Assembly (NCBI RefSeq): GCF_002920635.1 | Contig: NZ_PQSR01000023.1 | Span: 26,684-90,683 of the forward strand | From: Streptomyces sp. Ru72 | Lineage (GTDB): Bacteria > Actinomycetota > Actinomycetes > Streptomycetales > Streptomycetaceae | Reading direction: 5' to 3' | DNA: 64,000 nt | Shown: positions 1 through 8,474 of the stretch, in pieces | Position numbering within the stretch: the stretch's first letter is position 1 | Layout of the letters: the number at the start of each line of letters is the position of its first letter | Position numbers and translations under genes: made by a program | The notes under the pieces: generated by a model | Seen by the model: the letters and a program-made list of their open reading frames with translations, nothing else | The model's database searches: none | What the model was told of the DNA's origin: nothing

Positions 1-2
1 CC

Positions 3-1163
3 TATGCCGTCGCGGACCCGCCGCAGATCGAGGCCCGCCGGCTCGCGCTGCGCGTCGGAACGGACGCGGCGGAGGACTGGGAGGGCATACTGCCGGTCGG
101 CGAGGTGATCGTCTTTCCACGGGAGACGCCCTACGCGCGCGCCCTGGCCACCCGGCGCACGCAACTGCTCGACGCGGTCGACGCCCACACCACTGAACGC
201 CTCACCGCCTCCGGCGGCGACACGGCCCGGATCAACCGCCTCCTGCAGACGGTTTCCTTCCTCGTGGTGCCGCTGCATCTGCGCGGCACCGCCGTCGGTT
301 TCATCGTCGGCAGTCGTGGCCCGCACCGGGCGCGCTTCCGCCTCGACGAGGCCGCGGCCGTGGAGTCACTGGCCGCGCGGGCCTGCGTGGCCCTGGACAA
401 CGCACGCCGGTACGAGCGTGAGCGCCGCACCGCTCTGGCCATCCGGCGAAGCCTGCTGCCCGCCACCGCACAGGAGTTCGACGGCTGCCGCATCGCCCAC
501 GGCTATCTTCCCGCCGGACACGACAACATCATCGGGGGCGACTGGTTCGACGTGTTGTCCCGGCCGGGCGGCCGTATCGGTCTGGTCGTCGGGGACGCCA
601 TGGGGCACGGCCCGGAGTCGGCGGTCGCCATGATCCAACTGCGTACCGCCGTGCGCACTCTGGCGGGCCTCGACATAGCCCCGGCGGAGCTGATGCGCCG
701 GCTCGACGCACTCGCCTGCGACACCCCCGGCGCCTCCTTCGCCACCTGCATGTACGCCGAGTGGGACGCGCAACGGCGTACCTGCACGTTCGTCGGCGCA
801 GGTCACCCTCCGCCGTTGATCCGGGGCCCGGACGGACGAGCCGCACCGGTCTCGCTCACCAGCGCCGGCCTGCCGCTCGGCCTCGGCACGGGCACCTACG
901 AGCCGACCGTGCTGCACGTGCCCGAACCCGCGCTGCTGCTGCTCTACAGCGACGGCCTGGTGGAGTCCCGCCACACCGACATCGACCAGGGCATCGCCGC
1001 CCTCGCCGGCCTCCTGGACTCCCGCGCCGTCGCGCCCGCGGACTCCACCGGCTTGGGCGCCCTGCAGGCGCTGGGCCGGCGGCTGTTGCACGACACACCA
1101 GCCACGGACGGCACGGACGACCGCACCGTCCTCCTCGCCGAACTGAAGCCCGTGCGGCAGTGA
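3..1163 (+). CDS. GAF/PP2C (SpoIIE-type) serine phosphatase, 5' end outside window
   Basis: The reading frame is open to the left edge of the window, so the N-terminus is missing. A GTG lies at 105, but the frame upstream of it (VADPPQIEARRLALRVGTD) reads as coding. The visible protein has the end of a GAF-like sensor domain (LRGTAVGFIVGSR, then an LAARACVALDNARRYE helix). It is followed by a PP2C/SpoIIE phosphatase domain with metal-site signatures GGDWFDV, VGDAMGHG and YSDGLVE. Proteins of this build in Streptomyces dephosphorylate anti-anti-sigma factors or act in partner-switching stress circuits; the substrate here cannot be told. The gene lies outside the mobile block that begins near 2,742. 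Confidence 0.9.
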   Translation, partial: YAVADPPQIEARRLALRVGTDAAEDWEGILPVGEVIVFPRETPYARALATRRTQLLDAVDAHTTERLTASGGDTARINRLLQTVSFLVVPLHLRGTAVGFIVGSRGPHRARFRLDEAAAVESLAARACVALDNARRYERERRTALAIRRSLLPATAQEFDGCRIAHGYLPAGHDNIIGGDWFDVLSRPGGRIGLVVGDAMGHGPESAVAMIQLRTAVRTLAGLDIAPAELMRRLDALACDTPGASFATCMYAEWDAQRRTCTFVGAGHPPPLIRGPDGRAAPVSLTSAGLPLGLGTGTYEPTVLHVPEPALLLLYSDGLVESRHTDIDQGIAALAGLLDSRAVAPADSTGLGALQALGRRLLHDTPATDGTDDRTVLLAELKPVRQ

Positions 1164-1263
1164 ACGACTCGGCTGATGACCGCCTTGTGGGCGGGACGGC
1201 GCGATGGAACGCTTCCCCTCCGCCGGGTACCACCCGGGGTCGGAGAAGCGGAGGCGAGCGCCG

Positions 1264-2223
1264 ATGGAATTGGAGCTCCGGCACCTGCGGGTGTTGTGCG
1301 CGATCGCCGAGGCGGGAAGCGTCGGCCGGGCCGCGGCGGACCTGGGGTACTCGCAACCGGCCATGAGCACCCAGCTCCAGCGCATCGAGCGCCACTTCGG
1401 TGAGCAGCTGTTCGAGCGCGGCGCCTCAGGTGTGCGGCTCACCAGATACGGTGCGGAGATCGTGTCGCGGGCGCGGGATGTCCTCGCCCGCGTGGAGGCG
1501 ATCGGGTGCCCTCCGTGCGGGAGCACGTCGAGGGCGCGCCGGACCCTGCGCGTCGCCGCGACCAACTCGCCGATTCTGCCGGGCATGGTGGTCGGGATCC
1601 GGCGCCGGCTGCCGGACGTGTCGCTCACGGTGAGCAGCGTGTACGCGTCCTCCCGGATCGTCGAGCTCCTTCAGGAGGGCGTGGTGGATGCGGCGATCGC
1701 CACGGACTACCCGGGCAGGGAGTTGCGCCATTCGGCCGCGGTGGCACATCGGGGGATCGTCACCGAGCCGACGTTCGTGGCTCTGCCGGCGTGTCACCGG
1801 CTCAGACACCAGCCCCAGGTCGCGCTCGCCGACCTGGCGGACGAGGCGTGGTTCGTGACACCCGACGACGGGGCGGGCTGGCCGGGAGTGTTCTACACGG
1901 CATGCGAGGCGGACGGTTTCTCACCTGCGGTGGTGCACGAGTTCCTCGGCGACCAGACGCAGTTGCAGCACATGATCGCCGACGGTCTCGGGGTGTCCCT
2001 GGTGCAGGCGACACTCCGGCCGACGCCGGGCGTGCTGGTCAAACCACTGATGGGCACACCGTTGTGGTGCCGCTACGTGCTGACCTGGCGGCGCGAGAGG
2101 GTTCCCGAGGAACTGGCCGAGACGCTCTGCGTCTCCGCCACCACGGCCTACCAGGACCTCGTCGCCCGCTCTCCGCACCTGAGGACCTGGGCCTCGCGGA
2201 CGTGGCGCGTGACCGTGACGTAG
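1264..2223 (+). CDS. LysR-family transcriptional regulator
   Basis: The protein has 319 residues. An N-terminal winged helix (ELRHLRVLCAIAEAGSVG, then AAADLGYSQPAMSTQLQRIE) is followed by a LysR substrate-binding domain starting near residue 95. The ATG at 1264 was chosen because it opens directly on the canonical MELRHLR motif; an in-frame ATG at 1204 would add 20 unconserved residues. The C-terminal domain is typical except that the linker is short and contains a CPPCG pair. It lies just upstream of the broken collagenase gene, in the same orientation. Its target and ligand are unknown. Confidence 0.88.
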   Translation: MELELRHLRVLCAIAEAGSVGRAAADLGYSQPAMSTQLQRIERHFGEQLFERGASGVRLTRYGAEIVSRARDVLARVEAIGCPPCGSTSRARRTLRVAATNSPILPGMVVGIRRRLPDVSLTVSSVYASSRIVELLQEGVVDAAIATDYPGRELRHSAAVAHRGIVTEPTFVALPACHRLRHQPQVALADLADEAWFVTPDDGAGWPGVFYTACEADGFSPAVVHEFLGDQTQLQHMIADGLGVSLVQATLRPTPGVLVKPLMGTPLWCRYVLTWRRERVPEELAETLCVSATTAYQDLVARSPHLRTWASRTWRVTVT

Positions 2224-2382
2224 CTACGACGGGCATCCGGCCTGATGCCATGCCAGATGTTATGGCCCTCGGTGTGCAATGTGCTATGTCACACGCCATT
2301 GTGAGGACCACCGGCCGTTGAGAAGGTGCCTCTCACGCCTCATCACCGCTTCCGAGGCGCATCTATCCGTGAAGGAGCCCAG

Positions 2383-2741
2383 ATGCGCTACCACTTCGCC
2401 CTGCCCAGACGCGTGGCCGGCGCCCTCGCCGTCGGTGCCGCCGTCGTCGGCCTCCTGACGACACCGGCCCTCGCCCCCCGCCCCCGGCCGGCACCGACGC
2501 GGTCACCGCATCCCGGACCACGACGCCTCCGGTGCCTCCCACCGGCTCGGACCTCGGCGCCTCGGACCGGACCGTGCAGGGACGACGGGTCGCTCCGGAC
2601 CGGCTCCCGCCCCTACGGGCGGAGTCGACCGCGCTTCCACCCTCCGCCGGCACCGGGCCGAAGACCAAGTGGGAGTCGAGGCACTGCGCCCCCTCCGACT
2701 TCGGCGGCCTGAGCGGGTCCGCACTCGCGGCCTTCGTCGCG
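2383..2741 (+). pseudogene. 5' fragment of secreted M9 collagenase (frameshifted, interrupted at 2741)
   Basis: The ATG at 2383 follows a GAAGGAG ribosome site and opens a clear Sec signal peptide (MRYHFALPRRVAGALAVGAA, then VVGLLTTPALA). The reading frame then leaves the coding register at a C-rich run near 2470-2490. In the frame that starts at positions divisible by three, the collagenase pre-domain continues: DRLPPLRAEST, CAPSDFGGLSGSALAAFVA. That segment matches what I know of Streptomyces M9 collagenases (form CNTADFTGRSGAALV...). Homology stops at the GTCGCG codons 2736-2741, after which the frame runs to a stop at 2774. The matching remainder begins at 18398. So the gene is broken twice: a -1 (or +2) frameshift, and an insertion of about 15.7 kb. 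Confidence 0.8.
2736..2741. other. Left core/junction of the integrative element (GTCGCG)
   Basis: GTCGCG forms the last two collagenase codons before homology stops. The next bases, TTCCC (2742-2746), are the inverted complement of GGGAA at 18393-18397, which directly precedes GTGGCG at the other collagenase break. Differing short cores flanking inverted termini, without a longer target duplication, are what Tn554-type tyrosine recombinases leave. The assignment is an inference from the two junctions. Confidence 0.65.
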
Positions 2742-2767
2742 TTCCCCGTCAAGTTCAGCTGTTCAGC

Positions 2768-3064
2768 CTCCTGAAGGTCTTGAGCTCTTACCGGACGGTC
2801 GAACCGGCCTGCATGCCCGGCAGCGCCTGGCTCTTCCAGAGCACAGCCCCGACAGCCCCTGGATCGCGCAGCGGCAACTGCGACGCGGTGGCGGCGGATC
2901 TCGCCGGTGGTGGGGTCAACGTTGTGCGACCCCAGTGGTACCGAGGTACCACGGCGATGCCGAAGTGTCCCCCCTGGTCCCAGGGACGCGGCCCGTTCCG
3001 TACCTAGCTTTGAGACACGCGCTCCGGACCGGCCGGAGCGGCGGGAGTGGATCGGGATCAACCC
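2768..3064 (+). promoter_or_regulatory. Leader of the ABC exporter operon with an 18-bp palindrome (2935-2952)
   Basis: This roughly 300-bp stretch at the left end of the element has no convincing gene. It contains GTGGTACC-GA-GGTACCAC at 2935-2952, a perfect 8-bp inverted repeat with a 2-bp spacer. It lies 112 bp upstream of the exporter ATPase start and is a likely operator, perhaps for the response regulator encoded three genes downstream. A weaker CCTGG-TC-CCAGG repeat lies at about 2974-2985. No promoter hexamers stand out. Confidence 0.5.
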
Positions 3065-3997
3065 ATGATCGAAGTACGAGAGTTGACCAAACGATATGGG
3101 GACAAGACCGCGGTGGACCGGCTGAGCTTCAGCGTGAAGCCAGGCCAGGTCACCGGTTTCCTCGGTCCCAACGGAGCCGGCAAGTCCACCACGATGCGCG
3201 TGATCATCGGCCTGGACGCGCCCACCAGCGGCTCGGCGATGGTGAACGGCCGCCGCTACGCCCGGCACGCCGCGCCGCTGCAGGAGATCGGTTCGCTGCT
3301 GGAGGCCAGGTCCGTCCACCCGGGCCGCACCGCCTTCACCCACCTGATGGCCCTCGCCCGTACTCACGGGATCCCGCGTCGCCGCGTCGACGAGGTCATC
3401 GACCTGGCCGGGCTGCACAGTGTGGCTCACAAGCGGGCCGGGGCCTTCTCCCTGGGTATGGGCCAGCGGCTCGGCATCGCGGCGGCGCTGCTCGGCGACC
3501 CGGAGATCATCATGCTCGACGAGCCGGTCAACGGTCTGGACCCGGAGGGCGTGCTGTGGGTGCGCCAGTTGCTGGCGGGGCTGGCCGCCGAGGGACGGAC
3601 GGTGATGCTGTCCTCGCATCTGATGAGTGAGACGGCGCTGATCGCCGACCATCTGGTCGTCGTCGGCCGGGGCCGGCTGCTGGCGGACACCACGGTCGAC
3701 GGCCTGATCCAGGAGGTCGGAGGCAGGGGCGTGAAGGTCGCCACCACCGAGCCGGAACAACTGCGCTCGCTGCTGTCGGGGCCGGGCGTCAGCGTCACGT
3801 CCTCGACCGCGGAGGAACTGGTCGTCCTGGGTGTGGACGCGCGTGGCATCGGCGCGATCGCCGCGCAACACGGGATTCCGCTGTACGAGCTCACCCCGCA
3901 GACCGTTTCCTTGGAGGAGGCGTTCATGGACATCACCAGCGACGCGGTGGAGTACCACAGCGTTCCCGCCGACACTGCCGCCCGGAGGGCCGCCTGA
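3065..3997 (+). CDS. ABC transporter ATP-binding protein (drug/peptide exporter type)
   Basis: A 310-residue nucleotide-binding protein. It has Walker A GPNGAGKST near residue 38, a signature in the FSLGMGQRLGIA form near 135, Walker B IIMLDEPVNGLDPEG, and the switch histidine in MLSSHLMSE. The C-terminal 80 residues are a dimerisation tail typical of BcrA/CcmA-like drug-exporter ATPases. The ATG at 3065 opens on MIEVRELTKRYG; a GTG at 3047 is an alternative 6 codons earlier. The stop overlaps the permease start (ATGA at 3997), so the two are translationally coupled. With the downstream kinase and regulator it forms a typical actinobacterial exporter-plus-two-component unit. The substrate cannot be told. 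Confidence 0.92.
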   Translation: MIEVRELTKRYGDKTAVDRLSFSVKPGQVTGFLGPNGAGKSTTMRVIIGLDAPTSGSAMVNGRRYARHAAPLQEIGSLLEARSVHPGRTAFTHLMALARTHGIPRRRVDEVIDLAGLHSVAHKRAGAFSLGMGQRLGIAAALLGDPEIIMLDEPVNGLDPEGVLWVRQLLAGLAAEGRTVMLSSHLMSETALIADHLVVVGRGRLLADTTVDGLIQEVGGRGVKVATTEPEQLRSLLSGPGVSVTSSTAEELVVLGVDARGIGAIAAQHGIPLYELTPQTVSLEEAFMDITSDAVEYHSVPADTAARRAA

Positions 3998-4845
3998 TGA
4001 CCATCACCATCACGCCGGTGGCCGCGGACGCCGCACCTGCCCGCCCCGACCGGCCCGCCTACCGGGTCACGGCGCTCGGGGTGCTTCGCTCGGAGTGGGG
4101 CAAGTTCTGGTCGCTGCGGTCCAGTTGGATCACCCTGGGCGTGTCCCTGTTCCTGCTGACCGCCATCGGTGCGATCGCCGCCGCCACATACAGCCCGGGC
4201 AGCAACGGCGGCGGTCCGCCCGGATCGTCCTCCGGCCCCGAGGACGCAGTCAGCGTGGCCCTGACGGGCCTGACGTTCGCCTCACTGGCCGTTGGCGTCC
4301 TGGGGGTCCTGATGTCAGCCGGTGAGTACAGTACGGGCATGATCCGCTCCACGCTGGCGGCGGTGCCCAGGCGGCTGCCGGTCCTGTGGTCGAAGAGCGT
4401 CGTCACCGGCGTTCTCGTTGTGCCCGTGGTCGTCATCGGCGCGCTGGCCGCGTTCGGGCTGGGTGTTGCGTCCCTGGACGGCGAGAGCATCTCGATGTCC
4501 TTCGGGGACGACGGGGTGCTGCGTTCCCTGATCGGAGCGGGCCTCTATCTGGGACTGGTGGGTGTGTGGGGTGTGGCCCTGGGCTCGCTGTTGCGCTCCA
4601 CCGCGAGCGGCATCACCGTGCTGGTGAGCAGCCTGCTGATCCTGCCGGGCCTGACCTCGCTGCTGCCCGCGTCCTGGAAGGACGACATCACGCCGTATCT
4701 GCCTAGCAACGCCGGCCAAGCGGTGACGCACCTGCACCAGGCCACCGACTCGCTCGGCCCCTGGGCGGGCCTGGCGGTGTTCGCCGGATGGGTGGCGCTG
4801 ACACTGACCGGGGCGGCGTACCGGCTTGTCCGTACGGACGTCTGA
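3997..4845 (+). CDS. ABC-2 type exporter permease
   Basis: The 282-residue membrane protein has an N-terminal cytoplasmic segment (LRSEWGKFWSLRSSW) and about six hydrophobic helices: LGVSLFLLTAIGAIAAATY, ALTGLTFASLAVGVLGVLMS, VVTGVLVVPVVVIGALAAFG, a helix at GLYLGLVGVWGVALGSLL, ITVLVSSLLILPGLTSLL and WAGLAVFAGWVALTLTGAAY. The motif SAGEYSTGMIRSTLAAVP is the cytoplasmic loop common in Streptomyces ABC-2 exporter permeases. It overlaps the ATPase gene by ATGA and is followed 16 bp later by the kinase gene. It presumably pairs with the preceding ATPase. Confidence 0.9.
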   Translation: MTITITPVAADAAPARPDRPAYRVTALGVLRSEWGKFWSLRSSWITLGVSLFLLTAIGAIAAATYSPGSNGGGPPGSSSGPEDAVSVALTGLTFASLAVGVLGVLMSAGEYSTGMIRSTLAAVPRRLPVLWSKSVVTGVLVVPVVVIGALAAFGLGVASLDGESISMSFGDDGVLRSLIGAGLYLGLVGVWGVALGSLLRSTASGITVLVSSLLILPGLTSLLPASWKDDITPYLPSNAGQAVTHLHQATDSLGPWAGLAVFAGWVALTLTGAAYRLVRTDV

Positions 4846-4861
4846 CCGATTGGGCGAGAGC

Positions 4862-6280
4862 ATGCCTGCGACGGGTACGACAGGAGGGGCGGAGGCCGGG
4901 AGCGCGGGCCGCCGCCCCTGTTCCGGCCGGCCGGCCCTCGCGCCGCCTCCCGGCTTGGAGGCGGCCTGGTCGCATCCGCTCATGGGGCGTCTGCTGCGCG
5001 CGCAGCGGCACCTGAAGTGGGGCGGCCGCCGGCATCCGTGGCTGTTCGACTCGGCGATCGTGCTGGTCGTCGCCGCTGTGACGGTGTTCCGCTCCCCGGG
5101 CGAGCACGGCCCGTTCGGCGAGATCCGGGCGCTCGCCGACCTGCCGTTCGGCCTCGAGACGGCCTTGTCCGCCATGCTCGTCGTGCCTCTGTGGTGGCGG
5201 CGCAGGGCGCCGACGGCCGTCTTCACGGTGATCGCGGTGTGCGCCCCGGCCCTCATCGCGCTCGGCCTGCTGCTGCCGGCGGGCGGGTGTCTGCTCATCG
5301 CCCTGTTCAACCTGGCACTGAACGGCCCCCTGCGCAGGCTTGGCTGGGCGGCCGCCGCGACGACCGTCGAGCTGAGCGCGGCGGTGTGGTTCCTCGCACC
5401 CGCCGACCGGCTGTGGCAGGGCCTGCTGACGGTGGCGAGCCAGGAGATCGCCGCGATCGCCCTGGGCCTGGCCCTGCGCACCCGGCGGGTGTACCTCGCG
5501 GCGCTGGAGGACCGGGCGGCCCGACTGGAGATCGAGCGTGAGCAGCGCGAGAGGCTGACCGCCGCCGCCGAACGCTCCCGGGTGGCCCGCGAGATGCACG
5601 ACATCGTCGGCCACAACCTGTCTGTCATGGTGGGACTCGCGGACGGCGCCGCCACCCTCGCCTCCAGCACGGGTGAGAGGTCCGAAGAGGCCCTGCGCAT
5701 GATCGGGGACACGGGACGGCAGGCGATGAGCGAACTGCGGCGCGTCCTGGGTGTCCTGGGCGACGAATCCGACGACCAGGCCGAGCGGCTCAGCCCGCAG
5801 CCCGGCGTCCGCGATCTGGATCCGCTGCTGGCCCGGGTCCGTGCGGCCGGTGTGAATGTCACCTGCCGGACGTCCGGAGACATCGGCGCCCTCGGCAGCG
5901 GGGTGCAACTGACCGTCTACCGCGTCGTCCAGGAAGCCCTGACCAACACCCTCAAGCACGCCGGCACCGGCTCGGCAGCGAACGTCACCGTCACCGCCGG
6001 GAACGGAGACATCCGGATCAGCGTCTCCGACACCGGGCCGCCCCCCGGCGCCCGGACATCTGCGCGGCCCCTGGCAGAGGCCGACGGTCCGGGACACGGA
6101 CTGGTCGGTATCCGGCAGCGGACCGCAATGTACGGCGGCACCGTCACCGCGGGGCCGCGTGACGACCGGTCCGGCTGGACCGTGGACGTGACACTCACCG
6201 ATCCGCCGGCGTCTGCCCCGTCCCCCGCACAAGGCCCCGCCCCAGGAGGCCCGCAGCCCCAGGGAGAGCAGATCCCATGA
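4862..6280 (+). CDS. Sensor histidine kinase (NarL/DesK type)
   Basis: The 472-residue kinase starts at the ATG at 4862, inside the space after the permease stop. After a proline-rich cytoplasmic stretch it has four or five transmembrane helices (about residues 60-190) with no large extracellular loop, so it probably senses a membrane cue or its neighbouring transporter. The HisKA_3 dimerisation box is SRVAREMHDIVGHN, with the phospho-acceptor His246. The HATPase domain shows VVQEALTNTLKHAG (N box), VSDTGPP (G1) and GHGLVGIRQR. It overlaps the regulator gene by ATGA, so the pair is translationally coupled. Confidence 0.93.
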   Translation: MPATGTTGGAEAGSAGRRPCSGRPALAPPPGLEAAWSHPLMGRLLRAQRHLKWGGRRHPWLFDSAIVLVVAAVTVFRSPGEHGPFGEIRALADLPFGLETALSAMLVVPLWWRRRAPTAVFTVIAVCAPALIALGLLLPAGGCLLIALFNLALNGPLRRLGWAAAATTVELSAAVWFLAPADRLWQGLLTVASQEIAAIALGLALRTRRVYLAALEDRAARLEIEREQRERLTAAAERSRVAREMHDIVGHNLSVMVGLADGAATLASSTGERSEEALRMIGDTGRQAMSELRRVLGVLGDESDDQAERLSPQPGVRDLDPLLARVRAAGVNVTCRTSGDIGALGSGVQLTVYRVVQEALTNTLKHAGTGSAANVTVTAGNGDIRISVSDTGPPPGARTSARPLAEADGPGHGLVGIRQRTAMYGGTVTAGPRDDRSGWTVDVTLTDPPASAPSPAQGPAPGGPQPQGEQIP

Positions 6281-6948
6281 CCACCGTGCTGATCGCCGAC
6301 GACCAGCCTCTGCAACGCCTCGGCTTCCGCATGCTTCTCCAGGGCACCCCGGGCATGGAGTGCGTGGGCGAGGCCGGACACGGCGCCGAAGCCGTCCGCA
6401 TCGCCGCCGAACTGCGCCCGGACGTCGTCCTCATGGACGTCCGCATGCCCGGCATGGACGGCATCGAGGCCACCCGGCGGATCGTCGCCGCCGGCGGCCG
6501 TACCCGCGTGCTGATCGTCACCACCTTCGACCTGGACGAGTACGCGTACGAGGGGCTGCGCGCCGGAGCGAGCGGCTTCCTGCTCAAGGACGCCCGCCCC
6601 GAGGAAGTCGTCGCCGGGATCCATGCCGTGGCGACGGGCGACGCGGTCGTCGCTCCCAGACTGACCAGACGCCTGCTGGACGCCCACGCCCATCGGGTGC
6701 TCTCTCCCGCCTCCCCCGCAGAGCCGCACACCGATCCCAGGCTGCGGACGCTGAGCGAGCGCGAGCACGAGGTCCTGGTGGCGATCGGCAAAGGCTGGAC
6801 CAACGCGGAGATAGCCGAGCGGCTGGTCCTCACGGAATCCACCGTCAAGAAACACGTCGGCCGGGTCCTCGCGAAGATCGGTGCGCGCGACCGCATTCAA
6901 GCCGTGATCATGGCCTATGACGCCGGGCTGGTCACGCCCCGCTCCTGA
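6277..6948 (+). CDS. NarL/LuxR-family response regulator
   Basis: A 223-residue two-domain regulator. The receiver domain has the acidic pair IADDQ at the N-terminus, phospho-acceptor Asp54 in LMDVRMPGMDG, Thr in VTTFD, and Lys in LLKDARPEE. A LuxR-type helix-turn-helix follows (LSEREHEVLVAIGKGWTNAEIA, then ESTVKKHVGRVLAKI). The start ATG overlaps the kinase stop. It most likely controls the upstream exporter operon, for which the 2935-2952 palindrome is a candidate site. This is an inference from layout. Confidence 0.94.
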   Translation: MTTVLIADDQPLQRLGFRMLLQGTPGMECVGEAGHGAEAVRIAAELRPDVVLMDVRMPGMDGIEATRRIVAAGGRTRVLIVTTFDLDEYAYEGLRAGASGFLLKDARPEEVVAGIHAVATGDAVVAPRLTRRLLDAHAHRVLSPASPAEPHTDPRLRTLSEREHEVLVAIGKGWTNAEIAERLVLTESTVKKHVGRVLAKIGARDRIQAVIMAYDAGLVTPRS

Positions 6949-6949
6949 T

Positions 6950-6983
6950 CCGCCGCAACCCCGGCTCGCAAGGGGTTCGGCGG
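6950..6983 (+). terminator. Hairpin after the response regulator gene
   Basis: CCGCCG-C-AACCCC and GGGGTT-CGGCGG form a GC-rich stem of 12 pairs with one bulged base and a 9-base loop. It begins 2 bp after the regulator stop. No T-run follows, as is usual in Streptomyces. Confidence 0.5.
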
Positions 6984-7059
6984 CCGCCAGTTCGGTGGTG
7001 ACAGCCGAGTTCCTCCAGTCCTCAGGCGGACGGCTTGCCGGGCATCGGCCCGCTACGGG

Positions 7060-7413
7060 GCGCGGCCCTCGAACGGGCCGTTGCGGACGGACTCCGGCTC
7101 GGTGTCCAGATCCCAGGCGGCGACCTGGCGGTCCCCAGGGCCCGGGTGCAGGCCGCCAGCAGGGCGACGTCACCTGGGGCCGGCCCGTGGAGCTGAGGTT
7201 CATCCAGGTCCAGCGCATCGAGGGGGACGCTGGCACCCGGCCCCACTGCCGGTCGAGCCAGCTCTCACCGGAGACCCTGTGTGACCTGCCCCGGACCGAG
7301 AGGGTGCCGGTGGTCCTCATGGACGGCAGCGCGAACTCGTACTGGATCTCGCCGAGCATGTCCCACACGCCGGTGCATCCTGGGGCCGACCGGTCCGCTG
7401 ACGGCCCCGGCAT
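7060..7413 (-). pseudogene. Remnant of an AttH/CrtC-like lipocalin-type protein
   Basis: Read from 7413 leftwards, the sequence gives FALPSMRTTGTLSVRGRSHR, then VSGESWLDRQWG and MRWTWMNL. This matches the core of the AttH / carotenoid 1,2-hydratase-like fold (typical form TGTLTxDGRxHxVxGxSWLDxQWG). The matching register then changes. VAAWDLDTEPESVRNGPFEG appears in another frame near 7070-7130, and the usual N-terminal half (more than 150 residues) is absent. I conclude it is a truncated, frameshifted relic. It lies between two convergent operons inside the mobile block. Confidence 0.55.
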
Positions 7414-7444
7414 CGTCGGTGCCTGAGAGCCCGCGAACGGTCGT

Positions 7445-8383
7445 CTACGGCCGCGGTGGGCGCAGGACGGGGACGCTGTCGCGGAACGCGGCGGCGTGCT
7501 TGTCGATCTCCTGGGGGTCCGGCTCCAGTGAGGCGGCGCTCAACAGTTCCCGGTAGTGCTCCTCCAGCTCCGTGAGAGTGTGGACGGAGGAAGCGGTGCC
7601 GGCGGGGGAGAAGTCGACCCGGACGTTGCCGTCCTCGACGACGAAACGGCCCGCGGCCCCGCACGTGCCGCATTCGGCGCGGCCGCCGCGCAGCACGATC
7701 AGGTCGAGGTGGCACATCGGGCAGGTGCCGGGCTCCCCCAGGAACCGGACCTCGTCGTGGGGCAGACCGAGCTGCCGGGCAACCGCGCCGCCCAGCCGCT
7801 CGGCGCGCAGCACAGCTGCCGGGTCGGTGGCTATGCCGCCCAGGCCGCCGGGGGTGGGGACTTCCATCTGGTCGGCGACGGCCATGTGCAGGGGGAAGGC
7901 CAGGGCGTGCAGAGTGGGCAGCGTCAGCGTGCGCCAGTGGGGTGACGGGCAGCCGCCCACGGCGATGAAGCCGGCCACGCGCGGCTTGAGGACCCGCGGG
8001 TCGGGGGCCGTGTCGACGCCCAGAAGGCCGCGAGTCTCCTTCTGCTCGGCCGGGCCGTGTTCGCGGCGGGCGAAAGCTTTACGGACGAAGACCACGTCCG
8101 TGCGCGGACCGAAGGCGCGGTCGATGAGGAGCTTCAACGCGCCCGGTGCGCTGCGGGTGTAGGTGGGGGAGCTGACGATCACGCCGTCCGCGTCGAGCAG
8201 CCGGTCGCAGAACCAGGCCGCGTCGTCCCCGGCGTCCGCGGTGGCGGCGGTCACCAGGGACATGTCGGTCAGCCGTACCATCTCGACGGCTGTCCCCTCG
8301 CGCGCGGCCGCGGTGAGCGCGGCCTTCAGCAGTACCTCGGCACTGCCGTCCTCCTGCCCGCAGGCAAGTCCGAGCAGACGCAT
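7445..8383 (-). CDS. NADPH-dependent FMN reductase / flavodoxin-fold protein with zinc ribbon
   Basis: A 312-residue protein. The flavodoxin-like fold begins MRLLGLACGQEDGSAEVLL, with an FMN-phosphate loop near residue 10. Next come GVIVSSPTYTRSAPGALKLLIDR and a GFIAVGGCPSPHW segment, as in NADPH-FMN reductases. Unusually, a C-terminal rubredoxin-like knuckle pair CPMC...CGTC (about residues 228-250) is appended. The ATG at 8383 was chosen because GAGAGG lies 8 bases upstream; a GTG at 8392 is too close to it. It is the last gene of a three-gene leftward operon and may supply reduced flavin or detoxify quinone-like compounds. The exact reaction is unknown. Confidence 0.82.
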   Translation of the reverse strand: MRLLGLACGQEDGSAEVLLKAALTAAAREGTAVEMVRLTDMSLVTAATADAGDDAAWFCDRLLDADGVIVSSPTYTRSAPGALKLLIDRAFGPRTDVVFVRKAFARREHGPAEQKETRGLLGVDTAPDPRVLKPRVAGFIAVGGCPSPHWRTLTLPTLHALAFPLHMAVADQMEVPTPGGLGGIATDPAAVLRAERLGGAVARQLGLPHDEVRFLGEPGTCPMCHLDLIVLRGGRAECGTCGAAGRFVVEDGNVRVDFSPAGTASSVHTLTELEEHYRELLSAASLEPDPQEIDKHAAAFRDSVPVLRPPRP

Positions 8384-8474
8384 CGACGACACCTCTCTGT
8401 GTTCGGGGGATGGGGGGCGGTCCGCCGGGCCACGCGGGCTCCGGCGGACCGGACGGGAGCGGATGGCGGGGCGG

